From assembly GCF_000005505.3 (NCBI RefSeq), contig NC_016131.3:8453501-8517500 (forward strand): 64,000 nt of DNA, given 5' to 3'. Shown here one piece after another: positions 1-12,689 of this stretch. The DNA is from Brachypodium distachyon (Eukaryota > Streptophyta > Magnoliopsida > Poales > Poaceae). Each line of letters starts with the position of its first letter. Position 1 is the first letter of the stretch. A program made the position numbers and the translations under genes. The notes below the pieces were generated by a model, which saw only the letters and a program-made list of their open reading frames with translations, searched no databases and was not told the origin of the DNA.

Positions 1-3000
1 GGCAAACCGGAGGCCGTGGAAATCGCCCACCCGTGGACGGAGTGGGTGGCGCTGATGGAGCTCCTCCTCCAGAGGGGCCACCTCGACCCCTCCGCCTTCG
101 CCGGCGCCGCGCCGTCCAAGGACTCGAACCTTATCCGCACCGCCTGCCTCCGCTTCGGGCGCGAGCGCCCGGACCTCATCAGGTGAGCTGGCTGAGCTTG
201 GAGGAATCGTGCTTCCTTGAGTCTGGGACGGCGTGCTTCGAGCCCGCTGTCATTGTCTGGGCCTATTGTTTAGCTGCACGCGAGATGTTTGCTGAAATGT
301 GCCAGCAGCTTGCGCTGCCTTCTTTGTCCCTCACAGAATGCATGGAAGGTGGTTAAGTGTGTCCCAGAGGGACAAAATTTGGCTTTCGTAGCTGTATTCT
401 GGTTAACAAATGCAGCACTGATTATATCTCCTGAAAGCTATACCAAATTGCTGATATGCACTCTTCATGAAAATCTCCTAGATCACAGCTACTATAGTGT
501 TTTTTTTGTGGGGTTTGGTAAACAGTGCTAACTACTAGTATCAGTGTATAAGTTTGAGCTAAATATCATTAAGTGCTCCCTCCGATCCATAATAAGTGTC
601 TCAGATTTTGTACTTAGATCGGAGGAAGTAATTTCAAAGAATCTGAAAAAACGACTGAGTGAAAATATATTGGGTGCTCAACAATCAACATGTTCTACAA
701 CTGTAGAGAGATGCACGAGTCAATATATGCAATTTCAGGACAAGGTTTTAGCCAGTATAGGAGCGGTAGTTTTGTTGGCCTCCTCAGTTGCCACTCACCA
801 CACTCAATTACGAGAACCCTAAATGAGTGGAGTCATTCCAATATCCTTGTGTCATGCATGTAAAATTGAAACTCTGCTGTTGCAGGTATCTATCCAGATG
901 GGATATTCAGATTGCTCTGCAGGGTGGGTGCCCCAGCATTGACAGGAAAGTTGTTAATTCTGGGAAGCGATTACGTGCTCATGTTGGACTTGACGAAGGA
1001 GAGGTAATTTCTGTTTATTTACCTTGTTTTTCTATATCAGTTTAATTTTAAAATTGTCTTCTTGTACAAATATTCTAGAAAAAATATGAACCAATAAATT
1101 GTTTCTTTAACCAAGAGAATCAAACACTCAAAACTGTCAGATGCAAGGACATATATGAAAACTACATGCGCACAAAGCCTTTTAGACTTAATGAAGTTCA
1201 TGATATCTCAGACTTCAGATAATGGCAAATAAGTAGAAGTATTTTGATCTGTTTGCTTATAAAATGCACCATTTATATCTTTGACTACAGTTACAAGGTG
1301 AAAAGTTGCAAAGCTGTTAACCTTTTGTCCACTTTGTTTCACTCAATCAATGTGTATGAGCTTGAGAAAACATGTTGTGTGTTCTTAAATTATAATTTAG
1401 AATCCAACCTAAAATGTTGAAAGATCTTATGCTGCAAACTAGGAAAATTGTAGCAGTTATTGATGTTTCCTTTTAACTTCTGCGAGGGCTACTACTTAAG
1501 ATTAAATTTATGAGACTTTGCTTTCAACATTTCCATTTCATATATATCTGCAAAGGCAATATACGCTTTTCTTTGCAAGAACTGTGCCTTCAGTTGCCAT
1601 GCTGGAGACGATGTTCACTTTGCTTGCCTCGAACCGTGCTTTCAGTTGCCAACCTGCCATGCTGCTGGCGCAATCTTATTCTCCTTACTGGATCAGCAAT
1701 TTTGCTTACATGTGAACATTTTGATTGCTTTAATCATGTGTCATAAACCTATGTTGTATATAGCACACCTCCAGCATCCTCTTACGTTGACAGAGCGACA
1801 GATTTGCAGCCAATGCAATTTAAGGGGAAGTTGTGAGAGGGCATACATAAGAGCTAGGAAGGAGGAAGTTGGCAGAAGTGTGGATGTTATGCGCATCCTT
1901 CTGACTTATGGTCTCGATATCATTACTGGTAATATGGGGAACAGAGCATGCCTAGACAAAACTGTGAAAGAATCCGTAAAGAAGCTACTTAATGAGATTG
2001 TCGAGCTCGATTCTAAGGGACCTGGTTCCAGAACTGATAAAGCTGCACCGCGTACGTCAAAACGTCAATCTGCTGTACCCATGAAGCAGGGTGATTGGAA
2101 TTGTCCCAAGTATGTCAGAACATTGATATTTACCATGTTGTGTTTTCCTTCAAAAAGAATAAAGCTTGTGTTTATTTCCAGGTGCCACTTCCTGAACTTT
2201 GCAAAAAATATCAAATGTTTGCGTTGTGATGGTGAATTTCAAGAGAGATACCGGTTACTGCATGAGGACCAAGAGCATCTACCCCTGAAAAAGGGTGACT
2301 GGATATGCAACAGGTGAGGCTGCGAACTAGTCCAGTTTATGATTAAGATTGACTTGGATGGAGGGCACTGTTCCTCTTTCTCAACTGTAATGATCTTACA
2401 TTTTTCAGGTGCAACTTTTTGAATTTCGCAAAGAATACACGATGCTTGCAATGCCATGACAAACCAACAAACCGTTTGCTCAATCCAGGAGAATGGGAGT
2501 GTGTCTCGTGAGTGATTATTTTTACTGTATATCATTGAATGCGCACATCCATTGCATTGTTTTGATGTCTAATGTCGAGATAGAACATAGGGGAAATGGT
2601 ATTGAAAATGTCGAGCTAACCTTCCTGCATTGTGATATTACCTTGTAGTTTACTATCATAAGATCAACATAACAATATATCGAGTGATCTATGACAGGTG
2701 TAATTATCTGAACTTCAAGAGGAATGCATTCTGCTTGAGATGTGGTTGGAAAAGACCAAAATCATTAAACAGCCAAGATAATATTGAACCACATAATGAT
2801 TTAGAACAGAATAAGCCTCCTACTATTTCATTTGTTGAAGATGGCATCCAATCAAGAAGGCGGCAAATTCTGCAAAAGAAGGATCCACTATCTGATGAAG
2901 ATTCAGATTTCTGGAGCTCTGAGGAAAGGGATGATGACAGTGAGGACAGCATGCTTCGAATACACAAGGACTACAAATTCCTTGACAGTTTTCCCATTGT

Positions 3001-3223
3001 TGGGGGCAGGACTGCTATTTCCCAAGAACCTCTTGAGAGGGAAAAATGGAAGCAAGAGATGTCCATGGGAAACAAAGGGCTTCCAACAAAGGTATCAGAA
3101 GAAAGTAACCTGTCTTCTGTTCGTGTTCCGAGAAGCATGGAGATTGCTGAATCTGATGATGACGACGAGATTTCGTCATGGTTTTCTGGTGGGACTAATA
3201 ATAGAAACCTGAATAGATCATAA
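1..3223 (+). CDS. VAR3-like RanBP2-type zinc finger protein, 5' truncated by window
   Basis: Exons <1-182, 886-1003, 1796-2109, 2182-2313, 2409-2507 and 2698-3223 join in one open frame of 456 residues plus stop, all with GT-AG introns. The protein opens inside a conserved segment (HPWTEWVALMELLLQRGHLD). A Cys-rich knuckle follows (CSQCNLRGSC, about residues 104-112). Then come three RanBP2-type fingers of form W-x-C-x2-C-x3-N-x6-C-x2-C, starting near residues 201, 245 and 278. The C-terminal third is acidic and Ser-rich. This order matches plant VARIEGATED3-type proteins, which are chloroplast proteins needed for normal plastid development; that role is family knowledge. The N-terminus, with any transit peptide, lies outside the window. 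Intron 1 carries a small MITE. All Cys ligands of the three fingers are present, so the gene looks functional. Confidence 0.88.
575..630. mobile_element. Stowaway-like MITE remnant
   Basis: About 56 bp inside intron 1 of the VAR3-like gene begins with CTCCCTCCGATCC and ends with the inverse GATCGGAGGAAG, the usual Stowaway terminal motif. The interior is very short, so this is a deleted or miniature copy. The flanking TA duplication is not clean. Confidence 0.6.
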
Positions 3224-4430
3224 ACCATTTTTTTTGTAAATGGCGATAATTTGTGAAATTTTCATACTATGTAACTTTACCACTTTTCAGAGGTATAAAA
3301 TTCAGTCAAAGATCATCTTTCACATGAGATCTTCACTATACTATTATTTTATTTGCCAGCAACTTCTGTAAGATCGTGTTATCTATGGGAACAACATTTA
3401 TCGCATACTTAGAGTTTCCTACAGTACATGTTAGGGTATCCATCTAATTTATTTATTTTGCCCTTGATTCTCCCTGCTCATGCTGGCACCAGTAGGATCC
3501 TTTTGTAGGGACATCCAAAATCATGAGTATCTCTCTAGGAATAGATGAATGCTCAACAAGAATTTTCAAATGCTACATTATTTCTTTAAGAAAATGCAAG
3601 ATACAATTTTGAAAACATATCCTGCAAGGTATAACAAAAACAGCTCAAACCCTTCATAGTAGGTATGCAACAAAGCCCTATTTCGTTGCAAATAAAAATA
3701 CAGAAAATTGCTTGGAACTCACAGAGCATGAAAAATAATGCATGCAACATGCACAAGAGAACATTAAAAAAATGTTTGCAGCATATATGAAACCCTTCAT
3801 AACATACTGCTGAGTGACTGCAATACCTCATTCATGCATATGCAACGACTAAGATATAAGTATTTGTAGCATATCAAAAACAAATGTAGCCCTACAAAAA
3901 TTTCAAACTGACTAACCTTTATCCATCAACAATGGAGGCACCTGACATTACCCCTCTGGGCTAGTCGACTACAAATTCGACTCACCGCAGCCTTGTCGGA
4001 CCACGAACCCATTCCCCATGGTCCAAACGCTTTTCCGAGCGTGGCACCATGAAGAATCACATTTTCAAGCTAGCTCACCATGAGGGCCCTCATGGTGTTA
4101 GGAGGAAAGAGGAGACGATGGAGAAAACTGGGAGGGTTGATGAGGAGAAGGGCTCTTGCGAGATGGGGTAAACAAAAAGAAGAGTGAGGAGACAAGATGT
4201 CCCGCGATAAGAAATATGAGAAATAGAGAGGAAAACGTGCGCAAACCACACCCGATCAATCCGCAGCCGAAAGATAAATCATTTACTCACAATTTTTCAT
4301 GACATTTTGTTTAACTTGCCTCAGTTTGTAGAAAAAAGTACTATAAATTAGGCCATTAATTACGAAATCAAAACATGTTTAAAGATTGCGGTGGCACGAA
4401 AACTGCTTTGCGGGCAGCCAAATTATTCTC
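3224..4430. other. Intergenic, no gene seen
   Basis: AT-rich sequence holding the 3' flank of the VAR3-like gene and the 5' flank of the UEV1 gene. Around 3900-4250 the composition becomes richer in GC and purines (GAGGAGA/GAAGAG runs). I could not recognise a protein there on either strand. Short frames in this stretch look random. Confidence 0.5.
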
Positions 4431-4653
4431 CAACCCTATCACAACTTGGGCTCTCGCCCTTTCGTGCTGTCCTGGCCCCAGTTCTTTCTCTCCCTCGCTG
4501 AGCTTCTCTTTCCTTCTCCCCCAATCCCAAGGACTCCACGCGGGTCTTCGAATATTCGCTGTCCTTGAAGCTCAGTAACCTCCGCGTCTAGTGCAACTCA
4601 GGGATTCCAGGGCGGGGTAGCAGTTGCAGCTGGAGGAGGAAGAGGGGTTCGCT

Positions 4654-7600
4654 ATGGGGTCCGAGGGATCCGCTGGGGTCGTCGGTGAGTTTCTCCCTGT
4701 TCGCCGTGTACCTCTTACGATTTACGAACCGCTTCTTGTAGAACTTGCTTGAGATTCGGGTGGCAAGGTGTGGGTTCCGTTCGTCCTCGCCATTCGCCAA
4801 GAAGTCAAGGGTTCTTGGATTTTTGGGCCGGATTTTTTAGGTGATTTAAGTAACGGGGAGGGAGCGGAGGGATTGCTGGATTAGGCTGGGTTTCTGGTGG
4901 TCTGATTAGTTTTCCAGTATTTCATGGTAGCACTACCATGAAACCATCATTCCATGAGGGGTTGTAGCAAAGGTGAAATACTGGAAAGTCGTCATGCTGG
5001 GTTGATTTTGGATAAGGTATCAGGTTGATGGACCAGAGATCGGTCTGCGAAACGGTCTAGAGTTGTTGCTGAGGCCCAATTCACCGTTCTCACTGGTGTG
5101 AAACTTGGTTGAGATGTTTGTTCCTTTATGCCAAATCCAGGAATTGATGAGGTCCTCAATTGTTGGCACAGTTTTATGATGGACCTGTATGGATTTAGGG
5201 GGGGCAGCTGGATTTGTTGGCTGGACGTCAATTAGTTTCACATTATGATTATCTTAGATTTTTTTATGCAACTTCATGATATTCAAGACAACCTATGATC
5301 TGGACACCTTTTAGTATCCTTACGCCATTGTCTATATCTAGGATTCCTATTTATACTTTAGTGCTGCTCATTTAGAATCACAACCCACTCTTAGGGTATG
5401 TTTGGATAGAACAATATTACGATTTTGGATATCCATTGCAGACTAACGAATGTTTCTGAATTTTGAAGCAAATAAAGTGTAAAGATCACTCCTAAGAGTT
5501 ATATTAGATGGAAGGTCTGTTTGTCCTTTCTCTATACTTAGAAACATGATTCATCACTTAAAACTCCTAACCGACGTACCTAAGATGTTGGCCCCAGTGA
5601 TGCCAAATTCCGAGTCAGTCAAGCTTTGCCCGTTCTTTTGTCCCTTTATTGACTGTCTTGTGTTTTTTTTTTCAAACACAAACTGAGCTTGGGTTGTAGG
5701 ACAAATCACAGCAAAACTCAAAACACTGACAACGACATATCTAGGAAAGTATTTCATGCTCGTGGGCCCTCTGCCTACGTATGATGCAATGGACACTGCT
5801 TAGCATGTAAACGTTATTATGAAAAGTTATCCGGTTTCACTCCTGTAAGTTCCAACTATACGATCATAGCACCAAGTTCCTTCCTACCTGGCATGGGCAC
5901 TCATTTTCACATTGATTCCCAATAACGTGTTATACTTGACGTGCTGCTTGTGGCCAGCTGTGTGAGGGCATAGCTCAATAAAAGAATAACTTGGACGTAA
6001 GCAGATTATATATAAGTAAGGCTAGGATAAATAAGGTTAATTTCCTAAGAGATAAGATAGGTCTCCAGTTAGTTTACATATGTCGCCCTAAAAAACCATC
6101 AGTATAAACAGAAATGCCATACCAAGCAATGAGAATTATTAACTAGCAACGATCTAACAGTTCATCCCTTCTAAGTTCTATCCATCTTTTCCTCTGTAAT
6201 ATGGTGGGCCTACCCTCGCTCTTCAATCCTTGAACTAGCAACGATCTAACAGTTCATCCCTTCTAAGTTCTATCCATCTTTTCCTCTGTAATATGGTGGG
6301 CCTACCCTCGCTCTTCAATCCTTGAACCAATTACCAAACCTAGCATGTGACAAGTTGGGATGGAACCAACATCCAATTTTTCCAGGATGAAACCTTAACG
6401 CATACTTGTCTACCAAACACACAACTCATGAAGAGATGTCCATCGATTAAGAGTGTATCTCATCATTGAAGAACTGAAAACTTGAAGTCCACTAAATCAG
6501 TTTATTTTAGATGCTTCAGCTTGGACAATCAGGCCTGTCAACCAATATTGAAAGCTTCAAACAACTATTGACTCGATAGCCAATGTTGTTGTCATGTGGG
6601 GGCACACCTACAGGCGCAGGTCCAGGTCGGGCAACGACCCAGGGTCCAAGTCAACTTAGTTATTTTAAGTAATTAAGAGTCTGGACTTGGAGATGGAAAT
6701 GTTTCGTCCCGAGGAAGGTTTTCCCTACTGTTTCTAATTCTGCTATGAGTCTATTAGGAGTTTGATTACAATTCTGTAAGAGTCCAGCTTGGTCTCCAAG
6801 TTTGTAAGGGCTATTTATAGTCCACCCTAGTCAATCAGTAAAGCAAGCAATAAAAAAATCCAAACCCTTGCTACCCCTTGCGCCTTGTGCGTCACCTATC
6901 CCTGCCATGGGGCAACGAGATTAGAAGCCTTGTCCTCCCGTAGAGCACCCCTACTTCCTGCGATCAAACCCTAATCCCTCGATTTCCCAAGCATGTTACA
7001 GTTCTACTGATCTTCGTTTCAGTGGGCGAAATGCTTCTTTCGTTTAACAACATGGGCCATCTGCCACCTGCGTACAAGTTGACCCTAAGGTCTTATGCAT
7101 TGGTCTAAAATGCAAGTATTGCATCTAGGCAACTCGAATTAGCTCTTATGAAAAGAATGCTGCCATAGAAAAATATGCCACATAGCGAAACAAAGGAGGG
7201 TTGCTATGCGTCGTTATGGCATTAGATTAAGCAGCCCTCTTGCAATATATTTTTTGTGTGTGGGAGCTCTTGCAATGCTAGGCTATTGCTGTTACTTCTG
7301 GTGCTACATTCTCTCTCTTTTGTTCCAATTATGTTATCTATGATGCGGGCACACAACATAGTTTCCCATAAAGATAACATTTTTGTGCTATTTGAATGGT
7401 TAATTTATGTTCAAACTGCAATTGTTAAATTACTACTACACCCAGTTATAACCTCTAAAACAGCTTTTGAAACTATAAGCGCGACTGTTTAATAATCATA
7501 AGAATTGGAAAAAGCATAACTTTTTTGGAAAATAGAAATCTCTACAAAAATATATAGTAAACTACAGAATTGTGTTTTTCCTTTATTATTTCGTTCTTTA

Positions 7601-8661
7601 GAATTCAGAATGATGTGATCGGATTCATGTTTACCTTGCTTCAATGAGTTGCTTATAATATATAGGTTATTCTGTTGTACTGACTGTTATCTTATGCAGT
7701 TCCAAGAAACTTTAGACTGTTAGAAGAGCTTGAGAGAGGTGAGAAGGGCATTGGTGACGGAACTGTGAGCTATGGAATGGATGATGCTGATGATATATAT
7801 ATGCGCTCCTGGACAGGAACTATTATTGGTCCACCCAATGTATGTTGTAAAATACCCATTACTAGTTGGTGGATATCAACTGCATTTGTTTCTGTATGCT
7901 CAAACCAACTGATCACTGCATTTTTTTATATCTTGCAGACTGTTCATGAGGGACGAATCTACCAATTGAAGCTGTTCTGCGATACAGATTATCCAGATAA
8001 ACCCCCTACTGTGCGCTTCCAGGCTAGGGTCAATATGACATGCGTGAATCAAGAAACTGGAATGGTACTCGTGCAAAATAAAAATAAAATTGTGAAGTTG
8101 TTGAGGAATGATGTTTGTCTTAGCACTTACCATGAGCTACTTTTCTAGGTTGATCCAAGTCGATTTCCCATGCTTGGAAACTGGCGAAGGGAACATACAA
8201 TGGAGGACATCCTGATCAGCTTAAAAAAGGAGATGTCAGCCCCTCAGAATCGCAGGCTCCACCAGCCTCATGAAGGTATTGTCCTTCTCATTGTTGCTTC
8301 AGTGGCTGAGATCTACTTGGAGGAGCCACAACTCCACTTACGTGAAGTTGTTCTAGCTGCAAGAAGTTCTTAATCTCCAGAAGCTGATGCAGTTTCTGTT
8401 GCATGCTTTTGCAACAAACCACTTACGATAATTACCATCAGTATCTTCTTTATTACTTGCTGTAATCAGCATAAACTTAGTTATGAAAATATGCAGGCCG
8501 AAGTTACATAATACGGTAATTAGCGTTCCATCTTTTTCCGGTGCTGGTGAATGTTTCCTGGTTATCACTCCTGATTCTAAACCTGCTCTGATTTTTCTGC
8601 AGGTAACGATGATCAAAGAGTGGAACAGAAAGGACTAGCTATTAGATGTGTCATTATGTAA
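4654..8661 (+). CDS. UEV1: Ubiquitin-conjugating enzyme E2 variant (UEV1/MMS2 type)
   Basis: Five exons (4654-4684, 7700-7839, 7939-8064, 8149-8275, 8603-8661) give a 160-residue protein with no frame problem. It contains the UEV core: [16 protein letters not shown], then [22 protein letters not shown] and [12 protein letters not shown], ending in a short basic tail. UEVs resemble E2 enzymes but lack the catalytic Cys. They pair with Ubc13 to build Lys63-linked ubiquitin chains for DNA-damage tolerance and signalling (family knowledge). The start is the first ATG of a CT-rich leader and gives the usual short N-terminus MGSEGSAG. Intron 1 is 3.0 kb and holds a tandem duplication and an LTR. 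A likely AATAAA signal lies near 8789. The length is normal for plant UEV1 proteins. Confidence 0.93.
6141..6327. repeat. Perfect 92-bp tandem duplication in UEV1 intron 1
   Basis: Copies at 6141-6232 and 6233-6324 are identical by eye, with three further matching bases (6325-6327). Each starts AACTAGCAACGATC. The lack of differences points to a recent duplication or replication slip. Confidence 0.9.
6590..7000 (+). mobile_element. Probable solo LTR in UEV1 intron 1
   Basis: A 411-bp segment begins TG and ends CA. It has a TATA-like CTATTTATAG near 6808 followed by a leader-like region. It is flanked by GTTGT (6585-6589) and GTTCT (7001-7005), a 4-of-5 match. No internal retroelement domain is present. 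The boundaries rest on these weak signals, so this could instead be an LTR fragment. Confidence 0.45.
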
Positions 8662-8840
8662 GATATGTGCATTGCAATGTACAGTGTTACACCGAGTAGC
8701 ATCAGATGCGGAAGCTGAGAAAATCCAGGAAATCATGTAATTTGGTCGTCGCCAGTCTCAACATTCGATCTAAACTGCTCTATTATCGCAATAAAATGCC
8801 GATAACTTTGTTAATTTGTGTGCACAATGGTGAAACAGTT

Positions 8841-9102
8841 TCAGTAAATTTGAGAGCCATTGTGCCTGCTTTCTCATTCTGTTAGTTCTTGAGAACTTCT
8901 TTTTCTTCTGCATCGGTTCCATGGACTTCATGGAATGATACGATGGTTTTTACGCAGCTGCAAACCATTTGCTTACTTCATGCAGACACCACGGGATGAC
9001 ACTACATTTGCTGCTCTCCATAGGTATTTTGTTACGAGTAGCTTTTGTGTGTCCTAAACTCCAATATAGCAACCGAAATTGCATTTGAGAATATCGATCA
9101 CA
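8841..9102. repeat. Copy A of diverged duplication flanking UEV1
   Basis: This segment, 180 bp past the UEV1 stop, aligns along its length with 10047-10326. Shared blocks include GAGCCATTGTGCCTGC, TGCAAACCATT, TCATGCAGACACC and GAGAATATCGATCA, in the same order and orientation. Confidence 0.8.
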
Positions 9103-10046
9103 AAATGAAGGAGTGACCAATGGATAGGGCAATAAGAATGTCATTATTGCCAAGTTTGAAACAAAAAAAGAATCTCAATTCTTACAAAAAGATTGCTATT
9201 CGTAGTTCTGTTTTTAAAGAGAGGGGAACATATACTTAGTTTTTCTCGGTAGTTATTTGGAAAAACAAAATACATTTTAGACCTTGAACAAGGGTGTTTG
9301 GCCCGAACCCTATGCTAGAGCGAAACATTTATGTTACCCCTGAATTCCAAAACAGTCTAACATGGTGCTTACCCTAGTTTACCATTTTAGGGTATTAAAA
9401 ATCTGAAAAACTCATGCATGTAGGGAAAGTAGGGAATGATACGAAATAATATCATGCTAAAATTTTAGCCGAAAACATGACCAATTTTGTCATGTGGAAA
9501 ATTAACAAGAGATTTTTTTTTACCATATGTCCTATTTAGCAAGGAACACGAATGATCGCATTGTTCGACGAGCCTTTTCCGATTATCATTCTACAACCTC
9601 CCCACACACACATGAACTATTTAATTTTCTTTCAAAAACATTGGCTCACAAAATCACCCTTCAACCTTGGCCATAGCAAAAGTTGTAAAAATTCAGGAAC
9701 GTAGATAATGCCACAAAAGGTCAGCAAACAATACAATAATTTGTGTGTGGGAGCAATCTTATTGATTAGAAGGGGGACGGAGAGGGTCGAATAGAAGATT
9801 ATCAAATTTTATCTAAATTTGTTGCTTATTCTGAAATAAAACTAGGTGATCAAATCAACCTAAGCATGGATACTACAACAAGACCAATTTGCACAAAGTA
9901 ACCGAAGAGTAAATGCAAGTCGCGAGACACGAGGATGCATAAAGTCAAGGCCTTATCATCGAACTAGGTCTTACTCACGCGTACCTACGTACCTAGCCCA
10001 ACGCTCATGGTAGATCTCCTGCTTAGAGATATTTGACTCTTCCCGG
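9103..10046. other. Spacer between the two duplicated segments, no gene seen
   Basis: AT-rich sequence without a recognisable gene, TIR or LTR. It is either the remainder of the duplicated unit or an insertion between the copies. Confidence 0.4.
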
Positions 10047-10326
10047 TCAGTAAGTTCAAGAGCCATTGTGCCTGCTTTCTCATTTAGTTAGTTTTTGGGA
10101 AAACAAATTCTATTTCTGCATCAGTTTCTTGGAATTCACATAAATATACATTGGTTTGTTACTCATACAGTTGCAAACCATTCGCTTACTCATGCAGACA
10201 CCGCAGAATGACACAATATTTGCCTCTTTTCATAGGTATTTTGCAAGCTTTTCTGTGTTTAGAGTGTATTTAACTCAAATGTTCTAACCAAAAATTGCAC
10301 ATGAGATTGTGAGAATATCGATCATG
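10047..10326. repeat. Copy B of diverged duplication flanking UEV1
   Basis: Counterpart of 8841-9102, same orientation, offset about 1.2 kb, with many substitutions and small indels. It is not a recognised transposon family. Both copies lie in the UEV1 3' flank, so a local tandem duplication is the simplest reading. Confidence 0.8.
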
Positions 10327-10588
10327 GTTCTAAGTAGAGATATGCGGTTGCATCTATGTCTAACTTAGTCTCCTTAAGCCACAAAAGATCAGAGATGTGT
10401 CCAATAGCGCTTATTCGTCGTTAATTAGCTCACTCCACATTTATTGGACCATATGTAGAGGGGAATTAGGAGATGATTCATTGTTGGTTAAATCTCATAC
10501 AAAAGCTACACTTAAGTTATATACTAAAGAAAAAGAGAAAACCCGTCGACAAAAAAAGTAATATAAAATGTATATGATAGTGTACTAA

Positions 10589-12414
10589 GATCATCTCCAC
10601 TCGGTGCCCCTAAAGGGCCTCCCAAATTGGTTATGGGGCGCCGGTGCCGAAAAACCCACCCAGCCGCGTCCCCCATTTTGTTTTTCGTCCGGCGCGGTCC
10701 AACTTCACATCCGGCGCCCTGTCAGCGGCACAACCCAAAAACAAAACCCATTTCACCCTCTTAGTCGGGCGCAAGCCACCTCCACCCCAAATCGCCACCG
10801 GAACCACCCCTCGCACCGGCGACGGCCCGCAACTGATAGAAAGATCGGCCGCCGCATAGATCTTCCCGTGCCACCGCATCGACCCATTCCGCCGTCGTTG
10901 GAAGACCATCAACAGCGCTCCAAGTCCACCCCGCGGCCACCTTGCATGGGCCGTGTTTGACGATTTGCCAAGGCCATGGATTCAGACGACGAGGAGATGC
11001 TCGCCACGCTGTTTGACGAGGAAGTCATCGCTGCCGATGATGCGGCCTCCGGCAGCGAAGGGGAGCATCAGGTGATCCTCTCGAGCATGGAGGATCGAGG
11101 AAGGGCCGCCGCAAGAGCAAGGCGAGGTAGAGGATGGAGGGCTACTGCATGCTGTACGCCGACTACTTCACCGATGATCCATTGCACAACTATGTGGTCT
11201 TTCAACGCCATTTCAGGATGTCTCGGAAGATTTTCTTGAAGATTGCTGAGTACCTCAGGGAGTACGACAATTACTTCAAATTGAAGAGAGACGCCGTCGG
11301 CACACTTGGTTTCTCAACAATTTAGAAATCCATGGTATCCTTCTGGTTGCTTGCGTATGTAATTCATGCCGATACACACACATGACGACTACCTCCTTAT
11401 GCCCGAGTCCACAGAAATCGATTGCATGTACAGGTTCTATAGGGCAATTGTGGCGGTGTTTGGAGATATGTACTTGAGAACACGCACCGCAGAAGACACA
11501 TCTCGGATCCTGGCATAGAACGCAGAAAGAGAATTTCCAGGTATGCTCGGCATCATTGACTGTATGCATTGGTCATGGAAGAACTGTCCATCTGCACACT
11601 AGCGCATGTATAAAGGTCACAAAGGATCATGTAGTGTGGTGCTTGAGGCAGTGGGCGATCAGGATCCGTGGACTTGGCATGCTTTCTTCGGTATGCCAAG
11701 ATTGTACATTGACATCAATGTGCCGCAATGCTCGAATGTGTTCGCCAAGCTTGTTGAAGGCACTTCTCCTCCGGTGAACTATGAGATCAATGGCCATGTG
11801 TACCCTAAGGGATACTACCTGGCAGATGTCATCTATCCAAGATGGTCGATCAACTTTTGTGAAGACAATCTCAAACGCACCTCTAGGAGGAGCAAGATCT
11901 TGGTTTGCGACGCAACTTGAAGCTTGTAGGAAGGATGTCTAGCAGGCATTTTGTGTGTGTTACAGGCTCGATTTGCCGTTGTACGATACCCTGCTCTCAG
12001 CTAGTCCAAAGATTAGATGTGGGAGGTCATGACTGCCCGTGTGATCATGCACAACACGATCATTGAGAGCGAATGGGAATGTCCGGTGTATGACACTGAA
12101 CCGTATGAATGGATGGGTCCTCTAGCCGATGTTGACCACCATGTGCCGGCCGCCTTTGCTGGTTTCCTCGCCAGGCGCCAGGAAATTCGAGATGTTGGTA
12201 CTCATCAGCAACTTCAAGATTATCTGGTCGAGCATTTGTGGAGGCTCAAAGAAAACGTCTATTTCTTCTTATTTGTTTGATTGAATTTGCTTGTATTGTG
12301 ATTCAAAACTTATTAAAATAATATGCTTGTTTAAATTTGCAATATTTGCAATATTTGTTATAGGGGAGCCAGCTGTGAACCGGCTGAACCTCAAACAAAA
12401 GGCCGGCTGAAGAT
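10589..12414 (+). mobile_element. Degenerate PIF/Harbinger-type DNA transposon
   Basis: The element surrounds a PIF-type transposase pseudogene. The left end reads GATCATCTCCACTCGG straight after TAA, the usual PIF target. The right end, reverse complemented, reads ATCTTCAGCCGG, an imperfect match. The 3-bp target duplication is not exact on the right, so that boundary is approximate. The GC-rich leader (10600-10975) is typical of grass members. The left terminus resembles that of the MITE at 52502-52816. Confidence 0.6.
10976..12280 (+). pseudogene. PIF/Harbinger transposase pseudogene
   Basis: The start MDSDDEEMLATLFDEE and the later blocks HNYVVFQRHFRMSR, GMLGIIDCMHWSWKNCP, MYKGHKGSCSVVLEA, GYYLADVIYPRW and ACRKDV are those of plant PIF/Harbinger DDE transposases, nuclear enzymes that cut and paste the element. 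The first two acidic residues (IDCMHW and LADVIYP) are present. The codon after RKDV, where the family has the Glu I take as the third catalytic residue, is TAG (11940-11942). Further stops and frame changes lie near 11140, 11325, 11515 and 11900. The C-terminal part after 12017 (ARVIMHNTIIE) is readable. The gene is clearly dead. Confidence 0.85.
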
Positions 12415-12684
12415 TATATACTTCATAAAAAAATTAAAGTAGATGCATGTGCATGATAGTTCTTTTTACAAAATATGTATGCAATAGTCTTGGCCAGTGG
12501 CGTTGACACTTCTACATAGACTTAATCAAGTACTCAAGGTTTACGAGTAATTTTTCAAATTTTAGAAATTCAAGATTACAAGCATCCACTCCCATCTTAA
12601 CTGTATGCATTATTTATCCTGGTTTTTGCTCAAACATAAGTTCTTCCGGATGTGTTGATCCATTCTTTTCCATGGTACTTATGT
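12415..12684. other. Short spacer, no gene seen
   Basis: AT-rich DNA between the Harbinger element and the Copia target site. Confidence 0.4.
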
Positions 12685-12689
12685 TTTCC

